DNA from: JBOFDK01 sp051646925
Lineage (GTDB): Bacteria; Bacillota; Clostridia; Lachnospirales; Cellulosilyticaceae
DNA: 64,000 nucleotides
NCBI GenBank assembly: GCA_051646925.1
Contig: JBOFDK010000086.1
Location: forward strand, 49,452-113,451
Reading direction: 5' to 3'
The notes under the pieces are model-generated. The model worked only from the letters and a program-made list of their open reading frames with translations, searched no databases and was not told where the DNA came from. The translations under genes and the position numbers were made by a program. This document shows, piece after piece, positions 43,686-52,756 of this stretch (position 1 is the first letter of the stretch; each line of letters begins with the position of its first letter).

Positions 43686-45160
43686 TATAAAAATTCTGAG
43701 ATGATTTTTTCCATTTCAGTTATTTCGCATACTTTATTATGAATAATTGGTCTTGTATCTATGTTATGAATTGCTTCTGGCATAGCTTCGCCTAATATTT
43801 TTTCCATCTCTTTCAATAATACAAAATCACAAACTCCGTCATACTTATCATCTAAACTTTTCATTACACTTCCAGTAAATTTGTATGGACTTGCTGTTGA
43901 TACGATAACTGTTGGCGTATTATCATTTGTTTCTTTCTTATAATTTTCATATACTACATATGCTACTGATGTATGCGTATCAATTAAATAATTCGCATTT
44001 TCATATACTTTTTTTATTCCCTCTAAAGTTAACTTATCATCAGCATATCCTCCATAAAAATCTTGGAGTTTTGATTTCATTTCATCTGTAATTGTATATT
44101 CACCATTTTTTTGAAGTGCATCCATAAGCTTTTTAGTTTGAGCTTCATTATTACCACTAATATGAAATAACAGTCTTTCTAAATTACTAGAAATTAAAAT
44201 ATCCATAGACGGAGAATTTGTAATATGAAATTTACGATTTCTATCATACTTACCTTGTTCAAAGAAATCTACTAGTACTTTATTTTGATTAGATGCACAA
44301 ATTAACTTTTTAATTGGTAGTCCCATTTCTTTTGCATAAAAAGCTGCTAATATATTCCCAAAGTTACCTGTTGGTACAACGACATTCATTAGTTCTCCGT
44401 TAGCTAACTCACCTTGTTCAACCATTTGTTTATATGCATAAAAATAATAAACTACTTGAGGTATTAATCGTCCAATATTTATTGAATTTGCTGATGAAAA
44501 TACAAAACCTTTTTCGGCTATATTTTTTTCATATTCTTTATTTGATAAAAGATTTTTTACTCCTGTTTGAGCATCATCAAAATTACCATTTATACCTACA
44601 ACCATTGTATTATTTCCTTTTTGCGTTGTCATTTGACGTTTTTGAACGTCACTAACTCCTTCTTCTGGAAAAAATACTGCAATTTTAGTACCTTCCACAT
44701 CTGCAAATCCTTCTAATGCAGCTTTTCCTGTATCTCCTGATGTTGCTGTTAAAATTACAATTTCTTTTTCTTCTTTTTCATATCTTTTACTAGTTATCAT
44801 TAAATAAGGTAAAATAGACAACGCCATATCTTTAAATGCTAGTGTTGGTCCATGAAATAGTTCTAAAAAATTGCCTGCCTTTGTTATTTTTAATGGTGCA
44901 ATCATATTTGTATCAAATTTTTCATCATATGCTTTTTCAATACATTGTTTCAAATCATTTTCTTCTATATCATCAAAAAATATTCTCATAATACGAAATG
45001 CTAACTCTTTGTAATTAAATGTTTGCATTTCTTGAAGTGTAAAATCTATTTTTTTTATTTCTGATGGTACAAAAAGTCCACCCTCTTTAGAAATCCCTTG
45101 TAATATTGCAGCTGTTGACCGTTCTTTTATTTTTTCATTTCTTGTACTTTTGTAATACAT
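43685..45160 (-). CDS. thrC: Threonine synthase
   Basis: Converts O-phosphohomoserine to threonine with PLP. The 491 residues are the long class typical of Clostridia and E. coli. LELFHGPTLAFKDMALSILP carries the PLP-lysine (near 112). VILTATSGDTGKAALEGFAD and VVPTGNFGNILAAFYAKEMG are the phosphate-binding parts. AAGGAG site. No T-box or other leader is seen in the 220 bp upstream. Confidence 0.94.
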   Translation of the reverse strand: MYYKSTRNEKIKERSTAAILQGISKEGGLFVPSEIKKIDFTLQEMQTFNYKELAFRIMRIFFDDIEENDLKQCIEKAYDEKFDTNMIAPLKITKAGNFLELFHGPTLAFKDMALSILPYLMITSKRYEKEEKEIVILTATSGDTGKAALEGFADVEGTKIAVFFPEEGVSDVQKRQMTTQKGNNTMVVGINGNFDDAQTGVKNLLSNKEYEKNIAEKGFVFSSANSINIGRLIPQVVYYFYAYKQMVEQGELANGELMNVVVPTGNFGNILAAFYAKEMGLPIKKLICASNQNKVLVDFFEQGKYDRNRKFHITNSPSMDILISSNLERLLFHISGNNEAQTKKLMDALQKNGEYTITDEMKSKLQDFYGGYADDKLTLEGIKKVYENANYLIDTHTSVAYVVYENYKKETNDNTPTVIVSTASPYKFTGSVMKSLDDKYDGVCDFVLLKEMEKILGEAMPEAIHNIDTRPIIHNKVCEITEMEKIISEFL

Positions 45161-45279
45161 AATTATCTCACTCCTTAATTATTCTTTAATTCTTTTGTTG
45201 ATTATAACACATTTGAATGAATATAGAGTATTAAATACTTAGATTTTAAATTTTTCTATTTTTTTTATTCAATTATTGT

Positions 45280-45308
45280 AACATTTCCTTTGTCGACTGC
45301 ATAAACTA
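45280..45308 (+). promoter_or_regulatory. Putative sigma-K promoter of the Cys/Pro-rich protein gene
   Basis: AAC at 45280-45282, 16 nt, then GCATAAACTA at 45299-45308. The Bacillus sigma K consensus is mAC, 16 nt, gCATAnnnTA, so all defined positions match at the expected spacing. Transcription would start near 45315, 66 nt before the ATG. Confidence 0.5.
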
Positions 45309-45380
45309 TAAAGTGAAATTTGTAAATATATGCTCATAATTTTATTTTTTATTTTTATACATTCCTAAGGAGGTTATTTT

Positions 45381-46067
45381 ATGATTCAATCACCAAAAAT
45401 GTTTAAACCTGATAACAAATCTAGAAAATGTTCTGAAGATACTTTTCTTAAAAGCGATGTGAACTTTGTAAGCTCTTCTTACAAACCATCTTATTTTTCT
45501 GAGCTTCAAGCTAATACAATGTCAGCTCTTGAAAATTGGGGTACTCCAGCTCAAAAACATCCTCAAAAACAGTTTAATAATTTTCATCCTGAACATGATT
45601 GTTGTAATAGACCTCGTCCTTACGTTGATCCTTGTTGTGACAGACCTCGTCCTTACGTTGATCCTTGTTGTGACAGACCTCGTCCTTACGTTGATCCTTG
45701 CTGTGATAGACCTACGCCTTATAACGACTCTTGTTCTGACTGTTGTCCTAGACCTAGGCCTTATCCAAGACCTTACCCAAGACCTTGTCCTTGTCCTTGT
45801 CCTTGCCCTTGTCCTGAAGAAGAACCTGAAAACTATTACTCAGGACCTGGCCATTGCCTAGCTCCTAGTTGCAATTATGATCCTAATATACTTCGATTAT
45901 TACGACGTTATATGGGCAAAGAAGTTATTTTAACTGTACGTAACAAACGTTTTTGTGTACTTCTATGTGAAATTTGTGATGGATTTGTTAAAGCATTTTC
46001 TCTTTATTCTCAAGAAACTGTATTCTTTAACATTCGTAAAATTTGTGATGTAGAACTTTGCTATTAA
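45381..46067 (+). CDS. Cys/Pro-rich repeat protein, putative spore-coat protein
   Basis: A 228-residue protein with a strong AAGGAGG site. Residues 1-75 are polar. Residues 77-120 are four 11-residue repeats of consensus RPRPYVDPCCD, the fourth diverged. Next come PRPYPRPYPRP and a CPCPCPCPCP run. Residues 165-228 form a separate domain (RLLRRYMGKEVILTVRNKRF, then CVLLCEICDGFVKAFSLYSQ) that looks beta-rich and carries further cysteines. Over 20 cysteines and no signal peptide suggest a disulphide or metal cross-linked structural protein. The sigma-K-like promoter points to mother-cell expression. Spore coat is an inference; I know no named family. Confidence 0.7.
   Translation: MIQSPKMFKPDNKSRKCSEDTFLKSDVNFVSSSYKPSYFSELQANTMSALENWGTPAQKHPQKQFNNFHPEHDCCNRPRPYVDPCCDRPRPYVDPCCDRPRPYVDPCCDRPTPYNDSCSDCCPRPRPYPRPYPRPCPCPCPCPCPEEEPENYYSGPGHCLAPSCNYDPNILRLLRRYMGKEVILTVRNKRFCVLLCEICDGFVKAFSLYSQETVFFNIRKICDVELCY
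45609..45740 (+). repeat. 33-bp coding tandem repeat, four copies
   Basis: Units at 45609, 45642, 45675 and 45708. The first two are identical, the third differs at two bases and the fourth is strongly diverged. They encode the RPRPYVDPCCD repeats. The identity suggests recent slippage or unequal exchange. Confidence 0.9.
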
Positions 46068-46073
46068 TTTATA

Positions 46074-46115
46074 AAAAAATCACCTACTCAATTGTTATTG
46101 AGTAGGTGATTTTTT
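46074..46115. terminator. Bidirectional terminator
   Basis: Arms ATCACCTACTCAA / TTGAGTAGGTGAT with a 5-nt loop between A and T runs, between the convergent Cys/Pro-rich gene and hpt. Confidence 0.9.
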
Positions 46116-46118
46116 ATA

Positions 46119-46661
46119 TTATTTTTTTTCATAAACCTCAGGTTTTAATACTGCAATGTATGGTAAGTTACGATAATACTCTGCGTAATCTATTCCGTAT
46201 CCTACTATAAATTCGTCTGGCAATTCAAATCCTACATAATCTACGTCTACATTTTCTTTTCGTCTTACTGGTTTATCAACCAATGTACAAAGTTTGATAC
46301 TAGCTGGTTTTCTTGTATCTAATACTTGTTTTAAGTATTTAAGTGTAAGTCCACTATCAATAATATCTTCTACTATTAGAAGATGTTTATTTTCAATACT
46401 TTCTTCTAAATCTTTAATAATTTGTACAACACCTGTAGACTCTGTTGCATTACCATAACTTGATACAACCATAAAATCCATTTTCATCGGTATATTAATA
46501 TTACGAATAAGGTCACTCATGAAAACATTCGAGCCTTTTAATATCCCAACAACCAATAAATCTTTTCCTTTATAATCTTTTGTAATTTGATTTCCAATTT
46601 CAATAACTTTTTTTGCTATTGTTTCTTCATCTAACAAAATATTTTGAATGTCTTTTTCCAT
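46119..46661 (-). CDS. hpt: Hypoxanthine phosphoribosyltransferase
   Basis: Salvages hypoxanthine and guanine to IMP and GMP. The 180 residues have LLVVGILKGSNVFMSDLIR near the N-terminus, the PRPP motif LLIVEDIIDSGLTLKYL (near 95) and YVGFELPDEFIVGYGIDYAE. GAGGTG site. In Bacillus hpt lies beside tilS and ftsH, but here it stands alone. Confidence 0.94.
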   Translation of the reverse strand: MEKDIQNILLDEETIAKKVIEIGNQITKDYKGKDLLVVGILKGSNVFMSDLIRNINIPMKMDFMVVSSYGNATESTGVVQIIKDLEESIENKHLLIVEDIIDSGLTLKYLKQVLDTRKPASIKLCTLVDKPVRRKENVDVDYVGFELPDEFIVGYGIDYAEYYRNLPYIAVLKPEVYEKK

Positions 46662-46760
46662 AATTTCACCTCAAGCTATCTATTTTGTTTATATCTGCTT
46701 CTTTATGCTTGTCTATTTTTAGCTTTTATTGTTGTATTATATCAAATCATTTTTGAAAAT

Positions 46761-48347
46761 TCAATTAAAAGGTTTATATTTCCTTGCGATTGCTTCCGCT
46801 ACTTCTATTCCATCAACTGCTGCTGATGTAATTCCTCCCGCATATCCCGCACCTTCTCCTGCTGGATAAATACCACTTATATTACTTTCATAAGTTGCAG
46901 TTCTATCAATTCTAATCGGAGAAGAACTTCTTGTTTCAAATCCTACGAGTAATGCATCTGGTTCATTAAAGTGTTTTATTTTTTTGCTAAAATTAAGTAA
47001 TGCTTCTTCAATTGCATCTCCCATAAATACAGGTAAGCTTTCTCTTAAGTTACACCATGTTACTCCTGGTGTATATGTTGGTTTCACACATCCTGCATTT
47101 GTTGTTACTTTATTATTTAAAAAATCTTCTACTCTCTGGCAAGGTGCATTATAGTTTTTTCCGCCTATATCGTATGCTAATTTTTCAAACTTACGTTGTA
47201 ATTCTACACCAGCTAATGGATGTGTACTTCCAAAATCTTCTGGTTTGATATTAACAAGAATTGCACTATTTGCATTCTCGCCATCTCTTTTGTATTCACT
47301 CATTCCGTTAGTTACTACGCTTTCTGCTTCTGATGCCGAGGCAACTACAACACCACCTGGACACATACAAAAACTATAGACAGTTCTTCCATTTTGGCAA
47401 TGATGTACTAGTTTATAATCCGCTGCTCCTAGAACTTCATTTAATTGTTCATCTCCGTACTGATCTTTATCTATCCATTTTTGAAGATGCTCTATACGCA
47501 TTCCCATAGCAAATGGTTTTTGCATAATATTTAAGTTTCTTTTATGAATAATATCAAATGTATCCCTTGCACTATGACCTATTGCCATAATACATATTTC
47601 AGTAGAAATAGTTTCTGCGCCATTTACTTCCACTCCGATTAATTTATTATTTTCAATTATTAAATCGGTTACACACGTTTCAAATCTATATTCACCACCA
47701 AGCTTCTCAATTTCATATCTTATATTTTTTACAACATCTCGCAGAATATCTGTTCCTATATGTGGCTTGTTTTTATATACAATATCTTCTGGCGCTCCTG
47801 CTTTTGCAAGTTCTTCTAATACTTTATGACAACGATTGTTTTTAATCTGCGTAGTTAATTTTCCATCTGAGAAAGTACCTGCACCGCCCTCTCCAAACTG
47901 AACGTTTGAACGTACATCTAACTCAGCATGTTTCCAAAATCTATCTACAGCTTTTACCCTATTATCAACATCCGCTCCTCTTTCTAACACAATTGGTTTA
48001 TAGCCCATCTGTGCTAACATTAACGCGGCAAACATACCACAAGGACCTGACCCTACTACTACTGGGCGATGCTTCAAATTTTCTTCTCCTGTTTTGACAT
48101 ATACATATTCAGATGATGGTGATAACACTGCTCTTTTTTTCTCAATAAGCCATTTTTCTTTATCTGTCGTAACATCTATTGTATATACCCATTTAATTTG
48201 GTCTTTTTTTCTTGCATCAATTGCTTTTTTTATAATACGATAATCTTTAATCTCTTTTTCAAAAATACCTAGTTTTTTTGAAAGTTTTCGTTTAATAACA
48301 TCTTCTTTTTCATTAATCTGTAATGTAATATTTTGTACGCGAACCAT
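46761..48347 (-). CDS. FAD-dependent oxidoreductase (COG2509-type)
   Basis: A 528-residue flavoprotein. An N-terminal region of about 90 residues (VIKRKLSKKLGIFEKEIKDY, KKAIDARKKDQIKWVYTID) is typical of this group and precedes the FAD motif VVGSGPCGMFAALMLAQMG. Other parts are FGEGGAGTFSDGKLTTQI, MAIGHSARDTFDII and the C-terminal GIYPAGEGAGYAGGITSAAV. Substrate is unknown. It ends with ARKYKPF. It follows a second flavoprotein gene by 9 bp, so the two form a unit. Confidence 0.85.
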   Translation of the reverse strand: MVRVQNITLQINEKEDVIKRKLSKKLGIFEKEIKDYRIIKKAIDARKKDQIKWVYTIDVTTDKEKWLIEKKRAVLSPSSEYVYVKTGEENLKHRPVVVGSGPCGMFAALMLAQMGYKPIVLERGADVDNRVKAVDRFWKHAELDVRSNVQFGEGGAGTFSDGKLTTQIKNNRCHKVLEELAKAGAPEDIVYKNKPHIGTDILRDVVKNIRYEIEKLGGEYRFETCVTDLIIENNKLIGVEVNGAETISTEICIMAIGHSARDTFDIIHKRNLNIMQKPFAMGMRIEHLQKWIDKDQYGDEQLNEVLGAADYKLVHHCQNGRTVYSFCMCPGGVVVASASEAESVVTNGMSEYKRDGENANSAILVNIKPEDFGSTHPLAGVELQRKFEKLAYDIGGKNYNAPCQRVEDFLNNKVTTNAGCVKPTYTPGVTWCNLRESLPVFMGDAIEEALLNFSKKIKHFNEPDALLVGFETRSSSPIRIDRTATYESNISGIYPAGEGAGYAGGITSAAVDGIEVAEAIARKYKPFN

Positions 48348-48356
48348 ACTCTCCTC

Positions 48357-49580
48357 CTACTTTGCTACACTTAATCCTGCCAAAAATCCTGTAGACCACG
48401 CCCATTGCAAATTATATCCTCCGCAATCTCCATCTACATCTAGTAGTTCTCCTATTAAGTATAATCCTTTATGTTTCACCGATTCCATTGTTTTCAAATC
48501 TATTTCATCAATTGCAACACCACCCGCTGTTGCTTGTGCAAACTTAAATCCACGTGTGCCTGTTACTTCAAATTTTAAATTTTTCATTGCTTTTGCTAAT
48601 TCTACAAGCATATCATATTCAAGATTCGCCGAAGGCGCGACCGGTGAACCTACTGCTGCTTGCTTTATTACCGGAATTACAACTTTTTTATGAAGCCATC
48701 CTACAAAAATTTCTTCTATTGTTTTATCCATATTTTGCGCTATACGCTCATAAAACATACTAATTAAGTCTTCTTCTGTTTGTTTTGGAAATAAATCTAT
48801 TTTAATTTCACATTTTTTTCCCATATTGCAAGACTCTGCTGCAATACGGCTTAGTTGAAAAATCGGTGGTCCTGATAAACCATCTTCTGTAAATAATACT
48901 TCGCCATTTTCTTCACGCTGTTTTTTATTGTTTACCCATATACTTGTAACGCCTTTAACACGTATACCTTGCATCATTTTACAATAAGATGTTGGTGATG
49001 TTATATGCACCAGCGTTGGAAAGGCTGGATGTATATTGTGTCCTAATGATTTTGCAATTTTATAACCAGTATCATCGCAACCTAATTGCGGCGCTGCCAT
49101 ACCACCTGTTGCTAAAATTACTTTTTCAAAAAACCACTTTTCTCCGACCGAGTTAATAACTTCAAAACCTTTTTTACATGATTTTACATAATCAATTTTT
49201 TGTTCTACTATAATTTTAATATTTAATTTTGTTAATTCAAATCGTAAAACATCCAATACACTACTTGCTTGTTCAGAGGAAGGATATACTTTACCTTTTT
49301 CTATAAACGGTACAATACCTAGTTCTCTAAAAAAATCCATCGTCTTTTTATCATCAAATTGCTCTATTACTTCAAATGGATTTTTATTACTATGTGTATG
49401 AAAATGACACTCTTTAACAACTTCGTTTGTTATATTACATCTTCCGTTACCTGTTACTAAAATTTTTTTTCCAAGTCTACTTTGCCTATCTATAAGTGTT
49501 ACATCCACGCCGTTTCTAGCTGCTACAATCGCCGCCACTAAACCAGATGCTCCGCCTCCAATAATACATACTGTATTCAT
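48357..49580 (-). CDS. HI0933/BaiN-family flavoprotein
   Basis: I place the start at ATG 49580, eight bases after AAAGGG; the GTG 9 bp upstream overlaps that site. The 407 residues have the FAD motif VCIIGGGASGLVAAIVAARN, KKILVTGNGRCNITN, VILATGGMAAPQLGCDDTGY and GLYLIGELLDVDGDCGGYNL. Members include BaiN, proposed in bile-acid dehydroxylation, but the family is broad and there are no bai neighbours here. Substrate unknown. Confidence 0.87.
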   Translation of the reverse strand: MNTVCIIGGGASGLVAAIVAARNGVDVTLIDRQSRLGKKILVTGNGRCNITNEVVKECHFHTHSNKNPFEVIEQFDDKKTMDFFRELGIVPFIEKGKVYPSSEQASSVLDVLRFELTKLNIKIIVEQKIDYVKSCKKGFEVINSVGEKWFFEKVILATGGMAAPQLGCDDTGYKIAKSLGHNIHPAFPTLVHITSPTSYCKMMQGIRVKGVTSIWVNNKKQREENGEVLFTEDGLSGPPIFQLSRIAAESCNMGKKCEIKIDLFPKQTEEDLISMFYERIAQNMDKTIEEIFVGWLHKKVVIPVIKQAAVGSPVAPSANLEYDMLVELAKAMKNLKFEVTGTRGFKFAQATAGGVAIDEIDLKTMESVKHKGLYLIGELLDVDGDCGGYNLQWAWSTGFLAGLSVAK

Positions 49581-49632
49581 TCGTTTCACCCTTTCTGGTC
49601 TATTGTATTTGTAATTTTATTTTTTTACAAGC

Positions 49633-49654
49633 AAAAGCTGGCCTAAGCCAGCTT
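49633..49654 (-). terminator. Terminator after the BofC-like gene
   Basis: Perfect 9-bp GC-rich arms AAAGCTGGC / GCCAGCTTT with a 4-nt loop. The T tract on the minus strand is short (TTTTGCTTG). Confidence 0.7.
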
Positions 49655-50305
49655 TTATTCTTGAAAATCTTGAAGTATTTTTTCTATATAATATGGTTGT
49701 TGTTGTAATTGAATTTTTTGCCCTTGTGAAATTTCTAAGCCTTCTCCTTGAAAATATTCTAAATCAGACTTTGAAAATACTTCTTTTGGTATATTAAGCG
49801 AAATAAATTCTTCTTCTAACTCTTCGTTACTTTTAATACCAATTATACCATCTTGTATAACTATTCTGTACTGCGAAGATATTTTGTTTGTTGTAGAAAC
49901 TTTCTGTATAACAGTTTCTTCTTCATCAAAAATAATTTTATCATATGTGCTAAAACGTTCTTTAATTTGTGTTTCAGTCATTCCAAGTAGTGGTACTGCA
50001 TCTATTTCTTTTTCCTGAATTACTTGCCCTGTTTCATCTATTATTTGTAATTTAATTTTTGTATCTGCCTGAATAGACTCTATAGGTAATGTTTGCTGTG
50101 ATGTTTGAGGTAATTTTTGAGATGCTATTTGAGTTATCATTTCGCCATTATCTCCATCTGCATTTAAACTTGTCTCAACTGTTTCATCTGTAATTAATGG
50201 TTCTTTTGTTCCTTGGCTATAAAAAAATGCATAGCATAAACCAAACATAATTATAAAAACTATTATACTCCCAACGATTAAGTTCATCATTTGTTTTTTA
50301 TTCAT
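49655..50305 (-). CDS. Membrane-anchored protein, possibly BofC-like
   Basis: A 216-residue protein with one N-terminal membrane helix (LIVGSIIVFIIMFGLCYAFF, 9-28) and an extracytoplasmic body. A polar Gln/Thr-rich linker (about 45-75) is followed by a domain with IDAVPLLGMTETQIKERFST and a C-terminal YRIVIQDGIIGIKS segment. The order 'x-x-L-x-G-x-T-x-x-x-L/I, then D-G-x-I-x-I' recalls the C-terminal domain of the sporulation checkpoint protein BofC, but similarity is weak by eye. It sits just downstream of a SpoVB-like gene. AGGAGG site. Confidence 0.6.
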   Translation of the reverse strand: MNKKQMMNLIVGSIIVFIIMFGLCYAFFYSQGTKEPLITDETVETSLNADGDNGEMITQIASQKLPQTSQQTLPIESIQADTKIKLQIIDETGQVIQEKEIDAVPLLGMTETQIKERFSTYDKIIFDEEETVIQKVSTTNKISSQYRIVIQDGIIGIKSNEELEEEFISLNIPKEVFSKSDLEYFQGEGLEISQGQKIQLQQQPYYIEKILQDFQE

Positions 50306-50387
50306 TATTGCCTCCTGTACTTAATCAAATTTCTTTAATTATAGGGATTATTGCCCTAGTTTGATTTTTTATACAGGTAAATGATTT

Positions 50388-52040
50388 TTATTTAAAAAGC
50401 ATATTTATTTTTGTACCCCCTGGAATATTTTCCAAATCTTTTGCCGTAATTGTTTTTGTTATAATACCTAATATTCCATATATTATTGCCGCTAACCCTA
50501 TGCTTATTATTAACCATAAATGTACGGATGGGTAAATCATAAACCCTACAACATAAACACTTTTTGCTATAATACCCATTAATATAGCTATACTTATAGG
50601 TTTAATAATTAAATTCATATAATGAAATCTCATATTAAGTGATTTTAATAAATGTCTTACATTAAGAATTGCATAAATAAAATAACAAATTGTTGTACTA
50701 TGGATAACGCCATAAATATGAATAGTTGGTATGCTTAATAGCACAATATTTAAAACTACTTTTATACTACATGCAATAACTGCATTTCTTGTAGGTATTT
50801 TTTGTTTGCCCATACCTTGTAAAATACCTGCACTTAATTGCGCTATCGTAATAAAAATAATTGCAATAGCCCCATACGCTAACAATTCACCACCATATGG
50901 TTCTTTCGGTAATAAAAACATTATAACTTCTTTACCAAACACCATAAGACCAATAGCACATGGCGCTGCAAATAATATACCTATTTTAAATATCATATTA
51001 ATTTTTTGTCGTACTTGTTTATAATTTTGCGTAGCCATACTAGCTGCAATTGCTGGTGTAGCTGCCATACCTAGCGTTAAAATTAAACTTACTGGTAAAT
51101 TTAAAATCGTCATGTATTTTAAAGAAAATATACCTGTTAAACTTTTTGTAATTAAATCCGTACTAGAAAGTACTTCTGCACTTACAGGTAATGTTGCTAT
51201 ATTTCCAGCTGCTCTAATTTTTTCAATCGTTCCAGGTAAAATACTACTCATCATACTATAATCAATTGTCGTCATTATAGAAAATACTGATGCACTAAGC
51301 ATAATCGGAATACTTGTTATTAAAATTTGTTTTAATATACTACTATTTGATTGTGTCGCCGTAATTTTAGTTTTTTGAATTCTTTTTTGCAAGCGTTTTC
51401 TTGTTATCATATAAACCCATGCAAAAAACATTACACCTGCTAGTGCTCCTACTGCAACGCCTAGTGTACTACCGACAACTGCTGTTTCTAATCCATATTT
51501 TAAAAGTCCATACGCAAGCACTATACTGACAAATGCATGTACTAATTGTTCTATAACTTGAGCTATAGCGGTAGGCGTCATTGATTGCATTCCCTGAAAG
51601 TATCCTTTCATAACCGCCATAATAGTTACAACAATAACTGCTGGTACAAGTGCACGTATAGCATTAGCTGCTTCAGGCATATTAAATATAGCCGCTGCAT
51701 AATCTGCACCAAACCACAATAATATTGATAATACACATGCTAATGTCATTGAATAACACATAGAAATTTTATACACTCTATGCGCATCTCGATAATCTTT
51801 AATTGCAATTCTCTCAGATACCAATTTTGAAATTGCACTCGGCAATCCAATTGAGGTAAATGTAATAATAATAATATAAACCTGGTATGCTACTGAATAA
51901 ATTCCATTCCCCACATCACCTAATGCATTAGTAATCGGTAATCTATACAAAATTCCTATGATTTTTGTAAGCATTACTGAAATAGATAGTACCAGTGCAC
52001 CTTTAATAATTTTTTGTCCATGATTATTTTCAGTCTCCAT
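50388..52040 (-). CDS. SpoVB/MurJ-family lipid flippase-like membrane protein
   Basis: ATG 52040 is chosen because AAGGAG lies six bases upstream; a longer reading from 52082 has no site. The 550-residue protein has about 14 membrane helices and the family N-terminus GALVLSISVMLTKIIGILYR followed by LPITNALGDVGNGIYSVAYQ. IGLPSAISKLVSER and ALVPAVIVVTIMAVMKGYFQ are conserved in SpoVB-like polysaccharide transporters, which move lipid-linked wall or cortex precursors. Sporulation versus vegetative use cannot be told apart. Confidence 0.85.
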   Translation of the reverse strand: METENNHGQKIIKGALVLSISVMLTKIIGILYRLPITNALGDVGNGIYSVAYQVYIIIITFTSIGLPSAISKLVSERIAIKDYRDAHRVYKISMCYSMTLACVLSILLWFGADYAAAIFNMPEAANAIRALVPAVIVVTIMAVMKGYFQGMQSMTPTAIAQVIEQLVHAFVSIVLAYGLLKYGLETAVVGSTLGVAVGALAGVMFFAWVYMITRKRLQKRIQKTKITATQSNSSILKQILITSIPIMLSASVFSIMTTIDYSMMSSILPGTIEKIRAAGNIATLPVSAEVLSSTDLITKSLTGIFSLKYMTILNLPVSLILTLGMAATPAIAASMATQNYKQVRQKINMIFKIGILFAAPCAIGLMVFGKEVIMFLLPKEPYGGELLAYGAIAIIFITIAQLSAGILQGMGKQKIPTRNAVIACSIKVVLNIVLLSIPTIHIYGVIHSTTICYFIYAILNVRHLLKSLNMRFHYMNLIIKPISIAILMGIIAKSVYVVGFMIYPSVHLWLIISIGLAAIIYGILGIITKTITAKDLENIPGGTKINMLFK

Positions 52041-52139
52041 TATGGACTCCTTATCTATCGTCTTTAAGTATATTATTGCCAATTTCTGAAATTCAAAACT
52101 ATTATATCACCTATCGTCAATATTCTACAATATTTCACA

Positions 52140-52166
52140 AAAAAAAGAGAGGTTTTTCCTCTCTTT
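52140..52166 (-). terminator. Terminator after the DtxR-like gene
   Basis: Arms AAAAAGAGAGG / CCTCTCTTTTT with a short T-rich loop; active in either direction. Confidence 0.85.
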
Positions 52167-52167
52167 T

Positions 52168-52614
52168 TCAGTCTTTTGGCAGTGCTTCTAAAATATGCAT
52201 TTGAAATTTTTCTTTGTTAAACGACTTATATTTACTTGCAAACTCTGGATTTTGTTTTGCAAATGCAACGAATTTTTCCATTGACTCTAGCATTTCATAC
52301 GATAAATTTTGTTTCATTATATTGTCTTCATCTTCTACTTCAACCGGAATCTGTAATATATCCATAAATTCCTTAATCAATATGTTTTTTGAAATTAAAA
52401 ATTTAGCCATTTCCTTGCCTTTTTCTGTAATCACGAGTGGTTGGTATGCTTTATATATAATATAGTGTTGATAATGCATCCTTTGTATTGCTTGCATTAC
52501 TTTTTTGAGTGATATATTAAGATTTTTAGAAACATCACTAATTTTTATTTCTTCCTGTTTTCCATCAATTTTATACACTTCAATTAAATATTTTTCCAAA
52601 CTATATGATATCAT
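52168..52614 (-). CDS. DtxR/MntR-like metal-dependent regulator
   Basis: A 148-residue protein with a winged helix at 1-65 (YSLEKYLIEVYKIDGKQEEI, then KISDVSKNLNISLKKVMQAI) and a dimerisation helix (LITEKGKEMAKFLISKNILI). It has LVITEKGKEMA where family members have LT..G. The metal-binding residues of MntR (Asp8, Glu/Cys, His) are not clearly conserved: His is missing from the position where the dimer helix usually has one (here SKNILI). It may be a diverged or metal-independent member. GGGGGAG site. Confidence 0.72.
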   Translation of the reverse strand: MISYSLEKYLIEVYKIDGKQEEIKISDVSKNLNISLKKVMQAIQRMHYQHYIIYKAYQPLVITEKGKEMAKFLISKNILIKEFMDILQIPVEVEDEDNIMKQNLSYEMLESMEKFVAFAKQNPEFASKYKSFNKEKFQMHILEALPKD

Positions 52615-52756
52615 TCATCTTCTCCCCCTTAAATTACTATTGTTATAATATATGCGTATGTATATTGTCCAAATACCAACCTTTAAAGATTGACATAGCT
52701 TACTTATATATATTAGAATTAAGTGGACTTTATTTACCTATCAGGGAGGTGAAACT

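Noticed and set aside
45161..45380. Thr T-box or other leader upstream of thrC
   Set aside because: No T-box sequence (GTGG-ACCGCG type) or terminator pair is present on the minus strand.
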